A DNA stretch of 64,000 nucleotides, taken from positions 1,488,001 through 1,552,000 of the forward strand of contig JAALGY010000057.1 of assembly GCA_032358165.1 (NCBI GenBank), written 5' to 3'. Below are positions 38,501 to 50,100 of this stretch, piece by piece. Origin of the DNA: Diplosphaera chodatii. Lineage: Eukaryota > Chlorophyta > Trebouxiophyceae > Prasiolales > Stichococcaceae. Below the pieces are notes generated by a model. The model had not been told where the DNA came from. It did no database searches and saw nothing but the letters and a program-made list of their open reading frames with translations. Every line of letters starts with the position of its first letter. Within the stretch, counting starts at the first letter, position 1. Both the position numbers and the translations under genes were made by a program.

Positions 38501-39234
38501 ACATTGCCGCGCTCATGGAGGATAAGGTGTGCCTCTGGCTTGCACCCTTTGGGGCTCGCCGTGTCTCGTTTACTAGGCGTTTGCCAACCTTGACTGGTCC
38601 AGTGCCGGGTCAATGCTGAAGCTGTTCAAATTGCCCGTACACAGGACATGTACACGGAGGTGCCAGTGCCGGCAGCGCTGAAGGACTACAAGAGCTTTGA
38701 GTTCTTGCGGCGGGACCTGCGCGTCAGCCCACCCTCCGGCGCAGGTGCTGCATCTTTCAAGATGTCCGCATCGCGGCATTGCAGGGAGCAAGTTGAAGTG
38801 GCTGCTACGTGCACAAGCATGTCTGCCTGCAACTGAGCTCATTTCAGGCCACTTGCATGCAGAAAATATCACATTGCTAATGCTATCGAGCAGGTGGCCG
38901 GGGCGGCTCAGTGCACGGCGGGGCGGATGGCAGCAGTACGGACGGTGGCAGCCTCCGTGGTGGGTCGCTCGCCACTGCATACAGCAGCGCCAGCAGCAGC
39001 GGCTCCGGCAGCGTGCACGGCCCCAGCACGCCGCCGGCAGGCGGCAGCGGTGACTATGGCCCCGGCGGCGGTGGCGGCGCCCCACCCTCAATAGAGGGCT
39101 ACCCGCGGCGGCCACCTCCGCGAATGAGCAGCAGCTTTGCAGGCAGCACGCTTGCATCGCCCAGCCGGCCCGGGTTTGCGCGGCCCCAGCCGCCGCCACA
39201 GCAGCAGCAGCCCCCGCCGCCAAATGGAGACTGA
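29533..39234 (+). CDS. Class XI myosin heavy chain
   Basis: A 31-exon gene encoding about 1,746 residues; the first exon is 29533-29745 and the last 38894-39234, with all phases closing. Class XI myosins are actin-based organelle transporters. Order: SH3-like N-domain (about 8-55), motor to about 755, six IQ motifs (about 755-895, for example [11 protein letters not shown]), an Ala/Glu/Gln-rich coiled coil to about 1100, a dilute (DIL) cargo domain (about 1220-1600) and a Gly/Ser/Pro-rich tail. Motor motifs: [10 protein letters not shown] (P-loop, about 162), [10 protein letters not shown] (switch I), [11 protein letters not shown] (switch II/relay), [10 protein letters not shown] and [13 protein letters not shown] signature: [14 protein letters not shown] and [13 protein letters not shown]. 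The ~110-residue low-complexity extension after the DIL domain is unusual. The intron after 33766 starts with GC and its donor is weak (CAG then GCGCGA), so that junction is the least certain. Class V is excluded by context and tail type. Confidence 0.93.
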
Positions 39235-39953
39235 CTACAGTGGCGCATTGCCGGTGCTGGTCATCAGCAGCATGCAGGCAAAGCACGGTCGTCACAGGGC
39301 ACGGCAGTGCTGTGCAGTGCCCGTGCTGCCGAGTCGGATTGTACACCAGCCAGGGTCTTGTGCGCTCCAACAAATGCTTGAGACTAGAGCGTAACCCGTC
39401 AGCCGGTTGCAAGTCGTTTTCAGGGTAGAGCCAGAGTGCATGGTTTTGCCGTCTAGTGCTGCATCTGAGTGTTGGGTGGCAGCGTGCATTTGGACAAGGC
39501 TGCGGTCAGCACGACTGCGTGCTCGCCACGTATTGGCCTCGGCTTCAGAAGGGGTCGTGATGCAGTGGAAAACAGGGCTCAGGGCAACCGGACGACGTCA
39601 GCATTTGGAGTTTGCACTGCCATCCTTTGAGAATCAGTTGGCTGTCTACAGTTGAACGCCCACGCCAGAGTTACTATGTACGGTATCACTTGGCTTCTCC
39701 ACGCAGCTGCCACCTCTGTCTACTACTCTAGCTAGCGGTGTTGCGCTTGGTCAACCGTCGCATCGACACTCACTGCTAGCTGCACACCGCTACTTTGGTC
39801 AAACCGACAATCATAACAGCCTCAGCAATGCTCAACCAAGGCCCAGAACATAATTGCTTGTGCCCGTGGCAGCTCCGCTGCCACCCGGCTGTCCGCCACC
39901 ATGGCCCCAAGCATCTGGCAGGGGCTCACGCCCCACATGCTACGCACGTCCCG
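39235..39953. other. Intergenic, convergent gene ends
   Basis: The 719 bases between the myosin stop and the TOM7 stop form a tail-to-tail spacer, presumably two 3' UTRs. I see no additional gene, RNA or repeat. Confidence 0.5.
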
Positions 39954-40130
39954 TCAGATGGGGCTGAGCAGCTGCGCCACCGATGGTCTCGGCTCTGTGA
40001 TGGTCATGCCCAGCAGGATGATGGCAGGGATGAAGCCGAAGTGCACCACTGGCTTTCCGTACGCGCAGAGCGTGTCTGTGTATGCCTGTGCCCTGCGCCA
40101 CAGCTCATCCCTGTCAAGTGCGCCCGCCAT
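39954..40130 (-). CDS. TOM7: TOM7, small subunit of the mitochondrial import pore
   Basis: A 58-residue intronless frame from ATG at 40130 to TGA at 39954. TOM7 is a tail-anchored subunit of the outer-membrane TOM complex that modulates its assembly. The protein reads MAGALDRDELWRRAQAY at the start. Its core VVHFGFIPAIILLGM is the single membrane segment with the family's HYGFIP-like motif, and it ends EPRPSVAQLLSPI, close to plant TOM7 ends (P-K-P-x-x-x-QLLSP). Length matches the family (about 55-75). It is easily overlooked because of its size. It lies tail-to-tail with myosin and head-to-head with the Cramped/TKI1-like gene. Confidence 0.87.
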   Translation of the reverse strand: MAGALDRDELWRRAQAYTDTLCAYGKPVVHFGFIPAIILLGMTITEPRPSVAQLLSPI

Positions 40131-40545
40131 TGTTCACGGTTTGGGAGCCGCCACTGAAACGTACCTGTCAGACTTCGCTACTCAGAAATTATGCGTTTGT
40201 ACAAGTGCGGTGTGTCGACGAGTTAGCGCAGTGCGGGTCGAGCAAACCCGACCGGCGCGGCCCCCGTCTGCCCCTGAAGACCCTCCGATTTGAAGCACAA
40301 ACGGCCAGATGACCGCGCGACCTGGCTAATTCAGTGCATGCATCCAGCGCGTCACGTTGAAACTTCCACCAGTACATCTGCACGCTTGACTTACGGTGCC
40401 GAGCGGTTGATACCGCCTGCAGTGGACCACACGCACGTTTGAGTTCGCATGCACAAGTAAGCTCATTCAATCGAGTTTGAAGCAGCGATGCTGCAATGCT
40501 CACGTACATGCCACGGCGGCACGTAGTGCAGAGGCTGTAGCAGGC
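40131..40545. promoter_or_regulatory. Divergent promoter region, TOM7 / Cramped-like gene
   Basis: The 415 bases between outward-facing start codons must hold both promoters. No TATA box or repeated element is clear. The Cramped-like frame is open for about 70 bases upstream of its first ATG. Confidence 0.45.
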
Positions 40546-43500
40546 ATGTCGCAGCTGCCAGCGGGCCAGGCCCCAGGCGCTGTGCTGGAGTGCCTGCCTT
40601 CAAAGCATGCATATGCGCAGCAGTCACCTGTCCACTCGCCGGCCGCCCGCGCGGACAGCAGCGAGCCCCGCACGCCCGATAACGAGCCACCCGTGTCGTT
40701 GTCCAGGCAAGGTGTCAACAGCCCGACGAGCGTTCAGCACTGTGCGACCAGCATAGCGGCAGCAGGCGCAGCAGGTACAGCATGTTTCTTGGTCTAATGT
40801 CACGCTGACAGCACATTTCTAGCACCGTAGCACCTTTTGAAGTGAGTCCCGTAGTGGAACCCATCTGCAGGCGCTGCCAAGGCAGCGGGCAAGCGGCCAT
40901 ATGAAAGATGGACCGACGCTGAGGAGGACGCCTTCTTTGTGGCGCTCAAAGCCAACGCCGGGTGCCTGCCCAATGTGGTGTGCACTGCGGCGGCCACAGG
41001 CATCACCACCAAGGACTACATCCAGGTTACATTGCGCTGCAGTACTTGAACACCGGGTACTGTGAACCCCACACGTCCCTGTCACAGCCTGGGGTGTGAA
41101 AGCAGACATGCGACTCTTCAGCGTATCAGGTCAATCTGCCACGTGCAGGTGCGGGCATATTACGGCAGAATGATCAAGCGCCTGGATGCTGCACTGACAT
41201 GCGAAGCACAGATCAGTGTCCATGAGGTGCGCTGTGCTTTCATAGCACCCACAGTACCAGCATATGCGAAAGCAAGGAGTACATGCCGCCACCTGTATTG
41301 TAGATCGCACCCGCACACACTTGCGCGCCACTCGTATGCAGGACCTGGGCATTCTTCACCGGGCGATGCTCATCTTCTGGAGTCATGTGCGGCTTTGTCT
41401 TTGGTGGTCTGTGCATTGTTCATGCCAGGCATCCTGTGAGATCGACACATGCACCTTCCATGAGTCTGACTGCCAGACGGATCCCGATTGCTGCCATGCG
41501 TGATGTTGCAGTGGGTGAGCAAGGCACAGAGTGGCGGTCATGGCACCAGTGCCTCTCGCTCAATGCGGCACAAGCCGCGCAAGACTCGCGACTTCCATGC
41601 AGCCGTGCAGCAGGTGTGCTGCACTCGCATATGCGCACATCATGGACTGCTGCCTGGCAAGCGGGATCACAAGTTGCATTGAACACATTGTGCAGGGCGT
41701 GAGCCGGCTGCTGCAGCAGGCCAGCAAGGTACGGCCGACGGCAGCGGCTCAGGCAGCAGCAGCTGCTGCAGAGGAGAAGCGGCTGTCACCCGGCCAGCGG
41801 GCCGAGCAGCGACCGCAGCCTCCTGCAGCGCCGGCCCTCCAGAAGCAGATGACACCGTCGGCCACCGCGGCACACACCTGCACAACAGAGCAGGCCCGCG
41901 GTGGAGACGCTGCAGCATCAGCAGTGCTTTGCACTTCATCCGGTGGGGGCACAGCCGCGGCAGACCTCACACCTTCACCAGCATTTGCCGCTGTCGACAG
42001 CCCTGTGGCACCTGGCAGTCAGCCACTGCCGCGGCGGGTAACAGTGCAGATGCTGCCGTTCGATGCTGCAGCAAAGGCTGCCGTCGAGGCTGTGGGGGCT
42101 AACCCCTATCTGGAGCTGGCAAACCTCAAGTACGTGACCAGCATTTTCGTTTGCCAGTCCGTGCAAAGAGCATACGCACCCTAGCCACGATGGTCACTGC
42201 ATCTGTCGCATTGACACCCTCCAACCTTTGCTGTTGTTGCAATTGAACAGGTTGTCAAAGTCGTTACAGTTCCTGATGGAGCACCTGCAGACTAAGTGGA
42301 ATGCACCACTCCCGCCTCAGCTGAGCGTTGCGGCTGTTCGCACCACTTCCAGGCCAGCGGCTCTTTCTGCTGCCCAGCCGAGCATGCTGGTGGGTTACTT
42401 GCATGGTCAGCTCCAAAGGGATCCTGAACAGGGCTTCTTTCCTGCTCCAGGTCATGCAAGCCATGTGCACATCAATCGAGAAATTGACGTTTGACTGTTT
42501 CAATTGCAGGTGGGACAGCTGTTCACGCAGGCTGGGCAACCAGCGACCTTCCAGCTCAACTACCGCTGGCAAGCAGGCCACCCAGCGGAGCAGGTTGGAA
42601 CAGCCTCAGCGGCCTGCCTTCAGCCGCCAACAGCCCAGCAGCCTACAAACGCACGGTCTGCTGCAAAGCGGAAGCTGGATATCGAGCAGCTGCAGTCCGT
42701 GAAGAAGGCCGCTCTGCCAGCAGCTTGCAGCGCAGCACCCCCACCGGCAGCCAGACCTACAGCAGGAGCAGCTCAGCAGCCACCGTCATCTGCCCCTCAC
42801 CTGCCGAGCTGCACAGATGCAGCAGAGCAGGGAGGTGGGCGTGACGCCTCGGCCGCTGGTGGCGCCACCGCGGCGCCAGCTGCTCAGCCGGCTGCCCCCA
42901 GTGGGCAGCCCGATGACGACGGTCTGTTCGGCATGTCGTGGCCGCCGCCCTCGCTGCTGGTGACGCCATCCCTGCTGGGGCCGCCAGCATCGTCCGGGCC
43001 AGTGCAGCCGACCTCATGCACACATGCCAGGACACCTGCAGGCGCTGGACCTGAATCGGCTGCGCCCACCGCATCACCTGTGCACGCCACCTTCCAGTCG
43101 CTGCTGGCGGGAGCTGGGGCAGCTACTTCTGCCGCCGCTGCCGCACCAGCCCCTGCCGCGCACGCCGCTGCACCGTCCCAGCACAGCAACTGGGGCGGCT
43201 CGGTGGCCGGGCTGTTCACAGGGCCTTGTATGAACGAGTTCGGCATGGAGGACAGCTGCAACGCTTTTGCCGCGGGCTGGGGCCACGGCACACGGCCCCA
43301 CAGAAGCACAGGCACGTTGTTTGTCCAGGTTGTGCCTTCGCTGGAAGGTTGCCATGCTGAATTATCAGCCCGGTGTCTTACACGATGGTGTGGACCATCT
43401 GCAGGCATAGCGCCAGTGCCGCAATCCGCAGCAGGCACGCAGGTCTCTCCCCTACCGCTGCGCTACTTCGCGGATCTTGCAGACAGCCGGCTGCCCAGCG

Positions 43501-44213
43501 CCAGTGGCGCAGCCCCATCTGCTCATCAGCGGCCGGAGCGCCTGGGCAGCCTGCACGATGCCCTAACCGTGCAGCGCAACCAGGTGCTTCCCGCTGCAGC
43601 TGGCTGACTTCGTATGCCCAGCAGAAGGCATAGTCAAAGACTGCAGCTCCACCTAGAGCACTGGTGCCGCAATGTGATTTCGACACGTGTGTATTGTCCG
43701 ATGTTGCAGGGTGGCGCCGGCAATGCAGACATGGCAGGTATACTGGAGCGGCTGCTGGGCTCGGAGGAGCAGTCCAACCTGGCGCTGCCTTCATCATTGC
43801 TGGGCACCGGGGTGCTGCCCCTCGGCTGCAGCGGCGCTGCCATTGCCAGCGCCAGCCGTCTTGGCGCAGGAGTCCCCGCCGCTTCCCAGCCAGCGGTGGC
43901 TGCTGCCGGCGCTGCAGTGGCAGGCGGCAGGGCAGGCTGCAGGGCGCCAGCTGGCGTAAGTAGATTGGCAGCAGCAGCCGATGCTCCTGTCACGGCCGAG
44001 CAGCGTGCCAGTGAGGTGAGCCTCACCGGTGGCGGACTGCTGGGCGGCGAGGCGCTGTCGCAGCTCGCGATGGACGTGGGGTCACTGCTGGGGCTGGGCG
44101 GCGCTCTCGGTGACAACTCCTGGGATGCGCCCGCCTGTAGCGGCGGCAGCCAGAGCAGCAGCGGGCTGAAGCCCTTCCACGAGCTGTTCCCCAGCAAGCA
44201 GGTCGCTGTGTAA
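40546..44213 (+). CDS. SANT-domain protein related to Cramped / TSL-kinase interacting protein 1
   Basis: Nine exons: 40546-40774, 40871-41025, 41149-41226, 41342-41386, 41512-41613, 41696-42129, 42251-42389, 42510-43583, 43710-44213, giving about 919 residues. Near 85-155 lies a SANT/Myb-like domain (KRPYERWTDAEEDAFFVALK, then VRAYYGRMIKRLD). A KPRKTRDFHAAV block follows. Further on are features I associate with plant TKI1: MLPFDAAAKAAVEA with NPYLELANLKLSKSL, then HLQTKWNAP, and VGQLFTQAGQPATFQLNYRW. The rest is long, Ala/Pro/Ser/Gln-rich and disordered, with a DGLFGMSWPPPSLL block. Animal Cramped is a Polycomb-linked chromatin regulator; nuclear function here is inferred. Two junctions are weak: the exon 4 donor, and a possible unspliced segment at 43329-43404, kept as coding because splicing it would break the frame. 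The stop overlaps TGTAA. Confidence 0.72.
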
Positions 44214-44752
44214 CATTGTGTAGACGCAGTGGTTCCCTAGGGGCGGGTCAGCTTACCAGCGCCATATCGCTGTCAGGACCGCAGGTTGGCTTCCATGCCG
44301 TGTACAGGAAAGATTGGCAGTGAGCAATGTGATCGTGCACGCGTCTGCGATGACCCCAGTAGTCACTCCATCCGTATTCGTCATCTGCTATTGACTTGAC
44401 GCAATTCGCAAAGACCAAGTGACCACGATATCCTCAAATCCGTCCCATTCATTCACCTACTGGCTGAGCAACATGGTCGGCTGCCATCTGCTGCCTCGAT
44501 GAGTCATCTGAAGCTGTGCTGTAGCGACATTCTCCAGGTTGCACCGGCAGTGTGGGACTCTGCTTGTTAGGGCCAACCGCGCATTGTCAAGGCACTGGTA
44601 TCAACCTTCTTGGGCAGTGGCATTTTGCCCTGAGCATGCAGCTGGTGATATACAGCACGACCACCACCAAACCACATGTGAAGCCAGCGGCCAAGATCAG
44701 CCTGACTGCTTGACATCCCTTGGTCAACTGTCCGGAAAACCAAGTCGTGCGC
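44214..44752. other. Intergenic between two plus-strand genes
   Basis: This holds the 3' end of the Cramped-like gene and the promoter of the EamA transporter. A minus-strand frame near 44754-44570 would encode about 60 residues with one hydrophobic segment, but I found no family match and did not call it. No repeat or RNA is evident. Confidence 0.4.
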
Positions 44753-46593
44753 ATGCAATGCCTAGCGGCGCAGCTAGGTGGCATCAGGTCCCGATGTGAT
44801 GCGAGCCGCACGGGCCACCGCACCCAGTGCATTGCCCACCGCCGGCAAACATTCACGGCACATGCCCGCAGCAAGTGCGTGGCCTGCACCGCCAAACATG
44901 ACCCAAAGTACAGCACTGACGGAAGTACGTCGGTGGAGGAGCGCAGCACCAACAATGCAGCTGATCAGCAACCCCAAGCGGCATTGCCGGATGAAGCAAC
45001 AGCACTCGACACCCTCAGCCTGCTGGCAGTGTCCGGCCTTTGGTCCACCTACTCTCCGGCGCTGCGCTACCTGTACATGCTACCTGGGCCACCAACGCCG
45101 GTGGCTCTAACCACGAGCCGCGCCCTGCTGCAGGCCGCCTGCCTGCTGCCGCCGGTGCTCCTTGCACGAGGTCTGTGCGCTTGACACCCTTGCTGACCTG
45201 GCTCTAGCAGCATGCATCACGGTGACAGTGTCCGTGGATGCGTCGCTTGTACACCACTAGTGGATACGGTTTGCTGCAGGAAACACCAGCGGCCATGCAG
45301 GGCTTCAAAACGGTGCGGCTACGCAGACGTTCACGCCTACGTTCTGGCGCGCTGCCATGGAGCTGGGCCTGCTCAACTTCTTGGGCACTGCCTTTCAAGT
45401 ACGTGAAAAAAAGGCTTCCAGGCATGCTGCATCTCAAGTATTGATCGCTGCTTGGTACTCCGATGATGGCTGCACGCACCGCATTTTGCCACGATGATCC
45501 CACGCTGATGGCTGGGGGGTGGATCAGCGTACACAATGTTCTTATTTCCAATGCTGCTGCCTTGCAGGCGGTGGGACTGGAGACCACGACGGCCACCAAG
45601 GGTGCCTTCCTGATCCACACGACAGCGCTGTTCACGCCGCTGATCGCCGGGCTCACGGGCAGCAAGGTCAGCAGCGTCGTGTGGCTGGCGACGCTGCTAG
45701 GCGGAGGCGGCACAGTACTGTTCTCAGGCGCATCACACCCAGCCGCTGACGCCATGCAGCAGTCGACGCCGCAGTTTGGAGGTGGGTCGCTGGTGAGTCA
45801 GGGGTTGCACTGTTGACATCCACTTGGCATGACATCTGGATGCCAGCAAGAACCATTTGTTCTTTTCAGCACGGCTTCGATTGTCAGGACACAGGGGGAG
45901 ATGCTGCAGTGGTGGTGGCTGCGCTTTGCTACTCCCTCACAACTGTTCGCATTGGGTTCTTCGCCACACGGCTGCGACCGCTGCAGTTAGCGCTGGCAAA
46001 GAGCAGTGGCCTCGCTGCACTTGCTGCAGGTGCACATTGTGCTGTCGAGAGCACTCTGCCCTGTGCATTTCATGCCTGGAAAGTGTGCTGGCTGTTGACC
46101 ATAGTGCCATCTTTGAGTGGATTTGACCACTGTCAGCCAGTCCAAATCACCCATACTGCGCAGGTTGGTTTGGGGTGACTTGCATCTCCACTGCAACACA
46201 TGGTCAGCCGCTGCAGTCTCTTTGGGTGGGCTACCGCAGCCCTGAAGCCTGGCTAGTGTTAGCCCTCATGGCGATGTCAGGAGCGGGTGCTGCAGCTCTG
46301 CAGTCCAGGGTGAGCACCTTGACCCAGACTGCATATGCTACGTGCACTCCATAAATCCCAGCTCTGCTCGTGTCATGCCCATCTTCATCTGAGGCTTGTG
46401 GACCACCGGCAAGCTGTTGCTGGTGTAGGGGCAAAGCCGTGTGCCGGCCGCCAGGGCGCAGGTCCTGTTCTCAACCACTCCGCTGTGGTCCACAGTTATT
46501 GCAATCGTGCTGCTGCATGAGGCAGCGCTTGGCACAACTGAGATATTTGGCGGTGCCCTCATCATATCTGCTTCAGTACTGGCGGCAAAGTAG
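44753..46593 (+). CDS. EamA/DMT-family transporter, probably plastid
   Basis: Six exons: 44753-45170, 45280-45398, 45568-45781, 45895-46029, 46164-46309, 46429-46593, giving 398 residues. The family (drug/metabolite transporters with two EamA repeats of five helices) moves small organic solutes; the substrate is unknown. The first ~75 residues are rich in Arg, Thr, Ala and His and suit a transit peptide. The first repeat includes LSLLAVSGLWSTYSPALRYL, and FWRAAMELGLLNFLGTAFQ. TTATKGAFLIHTTALFTPLI is the conserved helix 4 region. The second repeat includes VVVAALCYSLTTVRIGFFA, and the end carries AQVLFSTTPLWSTVIAIVLL with FGGALIISASVLAAK, typical of the last EamA helices. The start is the first in-frame ATG. 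Exons 5 and 6 were placed by phase and are less certain than the rest. Confidence 0.78.
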
Positions 46594-47134
46594 CCAAGCA
46601 GGACTATACTAATATTGACACATTTTTCAGATGTAGAGCGAATACTCTGTATCGTTGCTGTGACCCTGTTTCGTGCATTGAGCATTGTCTGTGTTGATCG
46701 CACCTGAACTAACATGCACTGACTCTCGGACCGTAACCATGAGGAAAATATCTAGCGGTCCCTGCACAAACCAAAGCTGCAAACCACAGACGCACTATCT
46801 CACTCAACCTGGCCCTGCAAGACGGTCAACAATCAGCGCGCTTGCAACAGCTACAACCTCCAAAGAGCCCTACTCCTTCGCACCATCGCTTGCCATCGTG
46901 CCAGCATGTATCACAGCTGATCCACTGGCACTGGATGCATTGCCGCCAGAAGCCGCCCAACAGCCTTTTGGATGCGGACCTATCAGTGCAGCCAGACCGA
47001 GCAGTGAGGGTGTATAAAGACAGGCACGATCCAATCGAGCGGACTTAGGCAAGGCAGTGGGCGTTGAGCCACGGCCTCAAGTTTGCAGCTTTTGGAGTGG
47101 TCTCCCGGCTGGCACATCAGGCAGCGGCTTGCGG
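46594..47134. other. Intergenic, convergent gene ends
   Basis: A tail-to-tail spacer of 541 bases between the EamA transporter and CPSF73. It probably contains both 3' UTRs. A short TATAAA near 47014 has no start downstream that I can support. Nothing else is seen. Confidence 0.45.
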
Positions 47135-50100
47135 TCACCACTGGCCCACCTGCAGGCCCAGGTCGGTGCAGTCCACCTTGCCAGCCTGGTGGTCCACAAC
47201 CACGTCAACGCCATCGACCTGGCATATTGACGCAAACTCAGCTGTGTGAAGACTTAATATTCAGTGCAAATGCTGGTCGGGCCAAACACCGATCAACAGC
47301 AAGAGCCACGTGTCCCTGCGGCAGCACTCTGACACCTGGCAACGCTCATCGTACGGTTGTCAAGACAGAAGGCTGCAATGGTGCAAAGAGGCCCTGGCCC
47401 AAGCGGCACCTGCAGCAGCACCAGCTCCTGCTCCGTGTCCACCTTGGCATCGCCGAACTGCGCCGTCAGCATCGCCGCCACAATCTCCATCTCTGCGCAC
47501 AATCGCCCCAGGCATGCGTCTCATGCCTCAGCGCATCGGATGAGTACTATGTACTGTGACAGCCTGTCTAAGGATTGACAACGGTTGGTGTACCGCCAAC
47601 ACAATCTGCGACCAGACTCCCCACCTGCGCTGACGACGGCTGCATAGTCTTTCTCTGCCAAGGCGAGGCGCCGCCGCTTCTCTGCACCTGACAGCAGCTG
47701 TGGCTCGCCCATTGTCTGCAGCCAGGCACATCAAGTAGGTGTGGTCAGTCATGTCGGGGCCCCAGCGCTGCATTTCTGCTGTGCAAACAAGCATGCAAAA
47801 AGGGAGCTGCTCGACAGGGAGCTCTGATGAGGTCGCTTCCCACAGGTGGGGAGAGCACCTGCAGGAGCACGGCGATCACCGCGTCTGCCAGCATGTCCGG
47901 CAGCGCGCCGCCCTGCCACTCCAGCAGCAGATGCTGCGGCAGCTGTGTGGCACCATCGGCATCTGCAACGCTGCTGCTGAGCTTCGCCGTGTCGGCTGCT
48001 GCCGACTGGACACCGCAGGCAGCCTTCACTGCCTGCGTCGCTGACTGCTTTGCTGACAGTGGCGTCACCGGCGGCGGCTGCTGTGGAGCTGCGAGGGTGA
48101 CCGTCACCGCATCGCCAATGCGCAGGCTCTGCTGCGCTGTGTCCTGCCCACTGCCTCCCGTGCTGCTGATGCTGCCGCCACCAGGGAGCCCCGCCGCCTG
48201 CAGACCCTCGAACACCAGCTCCAGGGCCAGCCGCACCTATCGACACAAGCCATTGGTCTGCTCAGTCGGTTTTGCCTGTATTGGCGAGGAGCAGCACCGA
48301 TTACAGTCGCTGTGTGGGTTCAGGAGTTGCTTGAAGTCTTAGCAGCACTGCGCAAGTACCATGTGCGATGCAGCAGGTAGCCGCACAGCACACCTCTGAG
48401 AAGGGGCGCGTCAGGGGGATGGCCTGCCGCTGCAGCACCCGCCCCGGGTGCAGCTTGGTGTACGCGGGCAGGTCCTCGGGCGCCAGCAGCGCGTCGCGCC
48501 CCCGCGCCCGCACCAGCAGCCCCGCCAGCTGCCGCCCGGGGGCCGGTGGCTTCTCCGCCAGACGCCCGACCACCTGTTGCCATACACAGTCGTCTAGTTT
48601 GAAATTGCAGCAGTGGGGAACAACGGTTCTGGCGGTCATTGCACATATGTCACCCTTGCCTGCGCAGCCTCGGGTACTGGGCCTGTTCTGGCCACAAGCG
48701 TCACTGCGCACCTTTGCGAGGTGCTTGGGCTTGTGGGGGATGCGCACGGCCTGCGTCACACGGGGCATGTAGAACTGGCGGTCCTGCCCTAGCGCCTTTG
48801 CCTGCAGATAGGGGCAGCAGCTCGTCTGATACTGGGTTGCTGGGTTGTAGAGGAAGACAGGCAAGACAACAGCAGCATCGACAGAGGATACTGAATTGAA
48901 CAGCCCTGCGTGGCAGTCGGATTTTACAAAATGTGGTTGGTCCTGACGACCGGTTTGTTTGAGGCATGTGAAAACGTTGGCAGCACCCTTGCCAGGTGTT
49001 TGACGCAGTGAAACGGTGCGCTTGCCTGCTGCTGAAGCGCATCACGCAGCCGCTGCATGTTGGTAGCCTCGCCGTGGACCAGCACCACATGGGGTGGCTG
49101 CAGCGCCGCCACGAACTCGCTGGTCTGCGGAAAGTCGGCGTGAGCAGAGAACGAGATCGCATCCACGGACATGCGCAGCGGCACCTGTCAGCGGCAGGAC
49201 CTTCAGTCAACAGGGACAGCCCGAGGGTCGACAATACGAGCGATAACACCCTGCCCACTGATTGCACCACGTAGGGCATCCTGCGGAGTTTTCGAAGCAG
49301 TGACGCCATGCACTGTCATACCACATCACATCACATGTTGTCTGTACCTTGAGGCCAGCGCGGGTGAGGACCTCAGCGGGGCTGTCCAGCACCTGGCGTG
49401 CCATTGTGCCCGCCACAGCAAAGTCGGCAATGATGACGCCATTGCGCGGGTTGTCAGCCCACTGGTCGAACAGCTCCCGTGACACCCCGCTCTGCATGCC
49501 AGGACATAAATAACTGCAGGCGTGTGGAGTACAACAGATGGGGACAGCAGCGTGCAGCCTTGTGCATTCAGATATGGTACAGTCACAGCTTGTGCAGCTG
49601 GCTTACTACCTGCAGCATGGAGGGCGTCGCCATCACGACGCAGGGGCCACTGTCATCAAGCGAGCCTGTGAGGTGCTGCACGTGCTTGAACACGAAAGGA
49701 TTCGACGCCTGCAGGCAGCATACATGGCATGTTAACATGCTCATGGCCTTGATGCACCTAATGGTGTCCAACGGGCGGCAAGTCCATGCGTCATGCCAGT
49801 TTCATGCACAGGCTGCTGGGTATGCAAGGTATGCTCAGGCGTTGCAGATCAGAGGACAGACCTGGAAGGCGGCCTGGATGTCGCTGTTCATCATCTCGAT
49901 GTAGGTCTGGTAGATGGACATGGCACGGCGTGCCAGCGCGCTGGCCTGGTAGATGGGCACGTTGCGGAGGTCGGGGCTGCGCTCCCAGTACTCCTCCAGG
50001 ATGAGCAGCAGCTCCTGCAGCCAGGGCAGGGTGGTTTGGTCGACCATTGATCGATCTTTGTTAAATCAAACCCACGTTTATGCCCTGTGAAGTGACAGAT

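Noticed and set aside
43329..43404. Possible intron inside the Cramped-like exon 8 (GT to CTGCAG)
   Set aside because: Removing it at the GT following the Gln codon would bring a TAG into frame immediately. The frame is open if it is kept, so I treated it as coding.
44570..44754. Minus-strand frame of about 60 residues with one hydrophobic segment
   Set aside because: It has a native ATG and a membrane-like stretch, but no family match, and the ATG overlaps the palindromic GCATGC at the EamA start. Too weak to annotate.
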